A DNA stretch of 7,298 nt, from positions 1-7,298 of the forward strand of contig CAADUS010000125.1 in NCBI GenBank assembly GCA_900752275.1. Direction: 5' to 3'. Numbering within the stretch: position 1 is the stretch's first letter; each line of letters opens with the position of its first letter. Below are positions 5,067-7,298 of this stretch, one piece after another. The translations under genes were made by a program, and so were the position numbers. A model generated the notes under the pieces. The model saw only the letters and a program-made list of their open reading frames with translations, made no database searches and was not told the origin of the DNA. This DNA is from an uncultured Collinsella sp. (GTDB lineage Bacteria; Actinomycetota; Coriobacteriia; Coriobacteriales; Coriobacteriaceae).

Positions 5067-5360
5067 ACAAAGTCCTTTCGAATCGCGACGGGCACGCCCG
5101 CCGACTGCGCGCATCCAACTTCACGCGCCAAAAGCTGAAATGCAACTTTAGCGGGTTCAAGTGAAAAATAAAGCCCATGGCAGGCGAACGGTGCAACGTC
5201 TTTCGGCGAAGGGAATGTCAAGCGCAAACTGAATATAGAGGCCGAATTTTTGCTATCCAAGCGAGTCATCGAACACGTTTTGAAACTTTGCTGCGGGGCA
5301 CGGGATGTCGGCGCAAGACTTTATCATAGGGTGACGAACAACGATGAGGAGCACATGCCT
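5067..5360. promoter_or_regulatory. Divergent intergenic promoter region
   Basis: About 290 bases separate the starts of the dehydrogenase (minus) and the coiled-coil gene (plus), and promoters for both should lie here. For the plus gene, TATCAT (5322-5327) is a reasonable -10 box about 34 bases before the start codon, with no clear -35. For the minus gene, TAAAGT near 5145-5150 is a weak -10 candidate. A GC-rich short hairpin (CGGGC-AC-GCCCG, near 5089-5100) lies in the dehydrogenase leader. No gene is seen. Confidence 0.4.
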
Positions 5361-7124
5361 ATGACAGACGAGCTGGACCCCCAGACTCAACAGCATATTG
5401 ATGATTCAGCAGACGTTGCCGCAGAGACTGATGCTGCGACCTGCAATGATACCGACGTCGACGACGCCACTCCGGATAACGGCGCTGCGACGGAAATCCC
5501 TGTGGTCGAAGATGCCGACGAGCAAAACGACGATTCGGCCGCTCAGGACGACGCCCCCGAAAAAGACGCCGCCCCGCAAGCAGCAGGCCCCATCGAGGTA
5601 TCTTCGGAAGAAGAGCTCGATGCCGTCATGGATTCCATGATGGATGCTGTCAAAGCGATGAAGGATGCTGTCGCCGATGCCGACGTTGACGCCGAGGAAG
5701 AAGAGGCCGCCGAGGCCGCCTCGACCTTTGTACCCGGCGAGACCCCCGTTGCCGATCAGGGCAGCACTATGCCCTCGTTTCTGCAGCTCGAACATCCCAC
5801 GATTGGCGCGGACGCCGTCGACCCGCATGCAGCGGGCTTTTCTGTGATCGAAGGCGGCACCGGCAATATCGCCGCGCCGCAAACGACCGATGTGGACGCT
5901 GCTGACACCGGTCGCTCGGTCTCCCCGCACGCCTGCGCCGCGAGCCGCGACCTGGGAACTGCCGTCTCGAACACTGCGAACGCCGTGGGCGCTTTTATCG
6001 CGCAGGGAGCCTCGGCCATGCGCGAGATGAACGCCGCGAAGAAGGCACTCGCCAATGCCCGCGACCACCTGGCAGAGTTGGAGCAGCGCATTTCCGATCA
6101 GGCCGAGGAGCTCGAGACACGGCAGGATATCGCGGGACGTTACGACCAGATTGTCGCCGACCAGCGCCAGGCAATCGCCACGGCACAAAAGACCGCTGCG
6201 GCCGCCGAGATTGACCGCGACGCCCACGCCGCCAAAGCGAATGAGCTCAAGGGCCAGCTCGAGCAAATGAAGGCAGAAGATGATGCAGCCGAGCGTCGCC
6301 TGAAGGCCGCACTCGATGCCGTCGAGGCTCGCGAGGCGAGTTCGCGCGAAACCGGCAACCGCCTGGTTCGTCGACTCGAAGATTCCAAGCGCATTCGCGA
6401 CAAGGTGCAGGCCGAGCGCGACGCAGGTGTCGCCGCCGCACAGCAAACTGCCAACGCAACGCGAGCACAGCTCGAAACGCTGCGACGCGAGTATGCCGAG
6501 CTGCAGCGCAATCCTTCGGCAAACCCCGCCAATTACACCGTGCGCACCAGCGAGCTCTCGATGCAGATCTCCGATACCGCCGATGCTCTGCGCAAGGCCG
6601 AGGAAGACATTCCACGCGTGACCGCCGACCTTGAGCATTCGCTCGCCGCCGCCGAGCAGGCCGTCGAACAGGCACAGGCCCCCATCGCCGATGCCAAGCG
6701 CGCACACCAGGCCGTGACGACCGAGGCGGATGCCGCAAGCGACGAACTTCAGACGGCCAAGACCTCCGCTGCGACGCGTCAGCGCGAACTGCGCGAAAAG
6801 ATTGCCGCGCAGGACAAGGCACGTCGCGAGCAGGAGCAGGCCATCGCCAACGCCCAGGCGGACGCCGCACATGCGCAGTCGATTATCGAACAGGCGACCG
6901 AGGCGCACGATCATCCCGAGATCACCGAGTCGCTCGCCGGATCCTTGGCGCGCGATAAGGCCGAACACGCCGAAACCGAGCGCGAAGTCGCCCAGCTCGA
7001 GGCTACCGAGGATGACGTACGAGAGCGCACCCGCGACTCACGCATCAAATTCACCGGCGCCATCGTCTGCGTCATCGCCGTGATTCTAGTGATCATCCTG
7101 ATCTGGCTGTTCGCGAGCAAGTAG
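5361..7124 (+). CDS. Acidic coiled-coil protein with C-terminal membrane anchor
   Basis: This 587-residue protein is of unknown function; I do not recognise a named family. Residues 1 to about 185 are rich in Asp, Glu and Ala, low in hydrophobic residues and probably disordered, with an acidic cluster at 112-117. Residues 222-383 and 394-558 form long Ala/Glu/Arg/Gln-rich heptad-like helices, broken by NPSANPANYT (384-393), so two coiled-coil segments joined by a hinge are expected. Residues 564-584 form one hydrophobic helix ending in ASK, with the basic RDSRIK just before it, which predicts a tail-anchored protein with its bulk in the cytoplasm. There is no signal peptide. The ATG at 5361 lies nine bases after GAGGAG (5346-5351); the ATG at 5355 is too close, and a TTG at 5250 is unsupported. 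A structural, scaffold or envelope-linked role is only a guess. Confidence 0.85.
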   Translation: MTDELDPQTQQHIDDSADVAAETDAATCNDTDVDDATPDNGAATEIPVVEDADEQNDDSAAQDDAPEKDAAPQAAGPIEVSSEEELDAVMDSMMDAVKAMKDAVADADVDAEEEEAAEAASTFVPGETPVADQGSTMPSFLQLEHPTIGADAVDPHAAGFSVIEGGTGNIAAPQTTDVDAADTGRSVSPHACAASRDLGTAVSNTANAVGAFIAQGASAMREMNAAKKALANARDHLAELEQRISDQAEELETRQDIAGRYDQIVADQRQAIATAQKTAAAAEIDRDAHAAKANELKGQLEQMKAEDDAAERRLKAALDAVEAREASSRETGNRLVRRLEDSKRIRDKVQAERDAGVAAAQQTANATRAQLETLRREYAELQRNPSANPANYTVRTSELSMQISDTADALRKAEEDIPRVTADLEHSLAAAEQAVEQAQAPIADAKRAHQAVTTEADAASDELQTAKTSAATRQRELREKIAAQDKARREQEQAIANAQADAAHAQSIIEQATEAHDHPEITESLAGSLARDKAEHAETEREVAQLEATEDDVRERTRDSRIKFTGAIVCVIAVILVIILIWLFASK

Positions 7125-7155
7125 TCGTTTAAGAACGTCCCCAACGACTACTTTT
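7121..7155 (+). terminator. Short terminator hairpin overlapping the stop codon
   Basis: Nine-base arms (7121-7129 with 7143-7151, GTAGTCGTT and its complement) enclose a 13-base loop containing AAGAACGTCCCC and are followed by TTTT (7152-7155). The stop codon TAG (7122-7124) is part of the left arm. The 29 bases 7122-7150 match the reverse complement of 4027-4055 at 28 positions, so the hairpin is also a member of the GGGGACGTTCTT repeat family. The T-tract is short, so termination may be weak. Confidence 0.55.
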
Positions 7156-7168
7156 CGCCAGCAACGCA

Positions 7169-7298
7169 AACGCCGATGTTATGGCAGAGTCAGCGAGCGG
7201 GTCGCATTTGAGACAAGGTGACGTGAAACGAAAGGGCGCTGACCTTCTGGTCGCGCCCTTGAAGTTGAACGGCAGATTGTCCAAATGCGGCCCGCGCA
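7169..7298 (+). ncRNA. Candidate structured RNA or repeat element, copy B (cut by window end)
   Basis: This copy has the same plan as copy A. A 14-bp outer helix (7197-7210 with 7282-7295, one G-U at 7202/7290) encloses an internal loop of 21 + 21 bases. Inside is an 8-bp helix (7232-7239 with 7253-7260), a bulged T (7240), a 4-bp helix (7241-7244 with 7249-7252) and a TTCT tetraloop. Conserved loop sequences are CAAGGTG (7214-7220), TGAAAC (7224-7229) and 7261-7279, which differs from copy A at one of 19 bases. The shared 5' segment runs from AACGCCGATG (7169-7178) to CAGCG (7191-7195). Anything beyond the outer helix lies outside the window. It sits downstream of the coiled-coil gene, just after the hairpin at 7121-7151. 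Confidence 0.65.

Noticed and set aside
5406..6968. 520-codon open frame on the minus strand opposite the coiled-coil gene
   Set aside because: It is a shadow frame created by the strong codon bias of the plus-strand gene. Its Gly/Leu/Cys-rich composition matches no family, while the plus frame has a ribosome site and a coherent coil plus membrane helix.

Overview
The window is high-GC bacterial chromosome with compact genes and Shine-Dalgarno-led starts. The gene set and the many intergenic palindromes suggest a gut actinobacterium of the class Coriobacteriia, Collinsella-like. That placement is an inference from overall look; no rRNA or other phylogenetic marker is present.

Layout. 11-871 (+): DegV/FakB-type fatty-acid-binding protein. 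887-949: large imperfect palindrome in the convergent gap. 965-1575 (-): two-gene type II toxin-antitoxin operon, with RelB/DinJ-like antitoxin first and YafQ-like toxin second, preceded by a -10 box and a 14-bp dyad that looks like an autoregulatory operator. 1689-2447 (-): LOG-family phosphoribohydrolase, with an intrinsic-terminator-like hairpin directly before its ribosome binding site. 2658-3797 (-): tRNA-guanine transglycosylase (tgt) with a perfect TATAAT box. 3798-4265: 468 bases without a protein gene, packed with palindromes and one copy of a structured element. 4266-5066 (-): short-chain dehydrogenase/reductase with an enlarged nucleotide-binding loop. 5067-5360: divergent promoter region. 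5361-7124 (+): 587-residue acidic, coiled-coil, tail-anchored membrane protein. 7121-7298: a short hairpin terminator that includes the stop codon, then a second copy of the structured element, cut by the window end.

The genes do not form one pathway. tgt is core tRNA modification (queuosine), degV is lipid metabolism, LOG is nucleotide hydrolysis, and the toxin-antitoxin pair is accessory.

The most interesting content is non-coding. Two copies of a roughly 130-base element (4096-4222 and 7169-7298) keep nearly identical internal-loop sequences, while the flanking helices have almost completely different sequences that still pair. This is covariation of the kind expected of a structured RNA or a hairpin-recognised DNA element. 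Each copy lies just downstream of a shared 29-base palindromic unit, so the two parts form a composite repeat. A second family of palindromes (887-949 and 3951-4018) has 20-base arms of unrelated sequence joined to a shared loop-side motif, GTTTTTGRCC.
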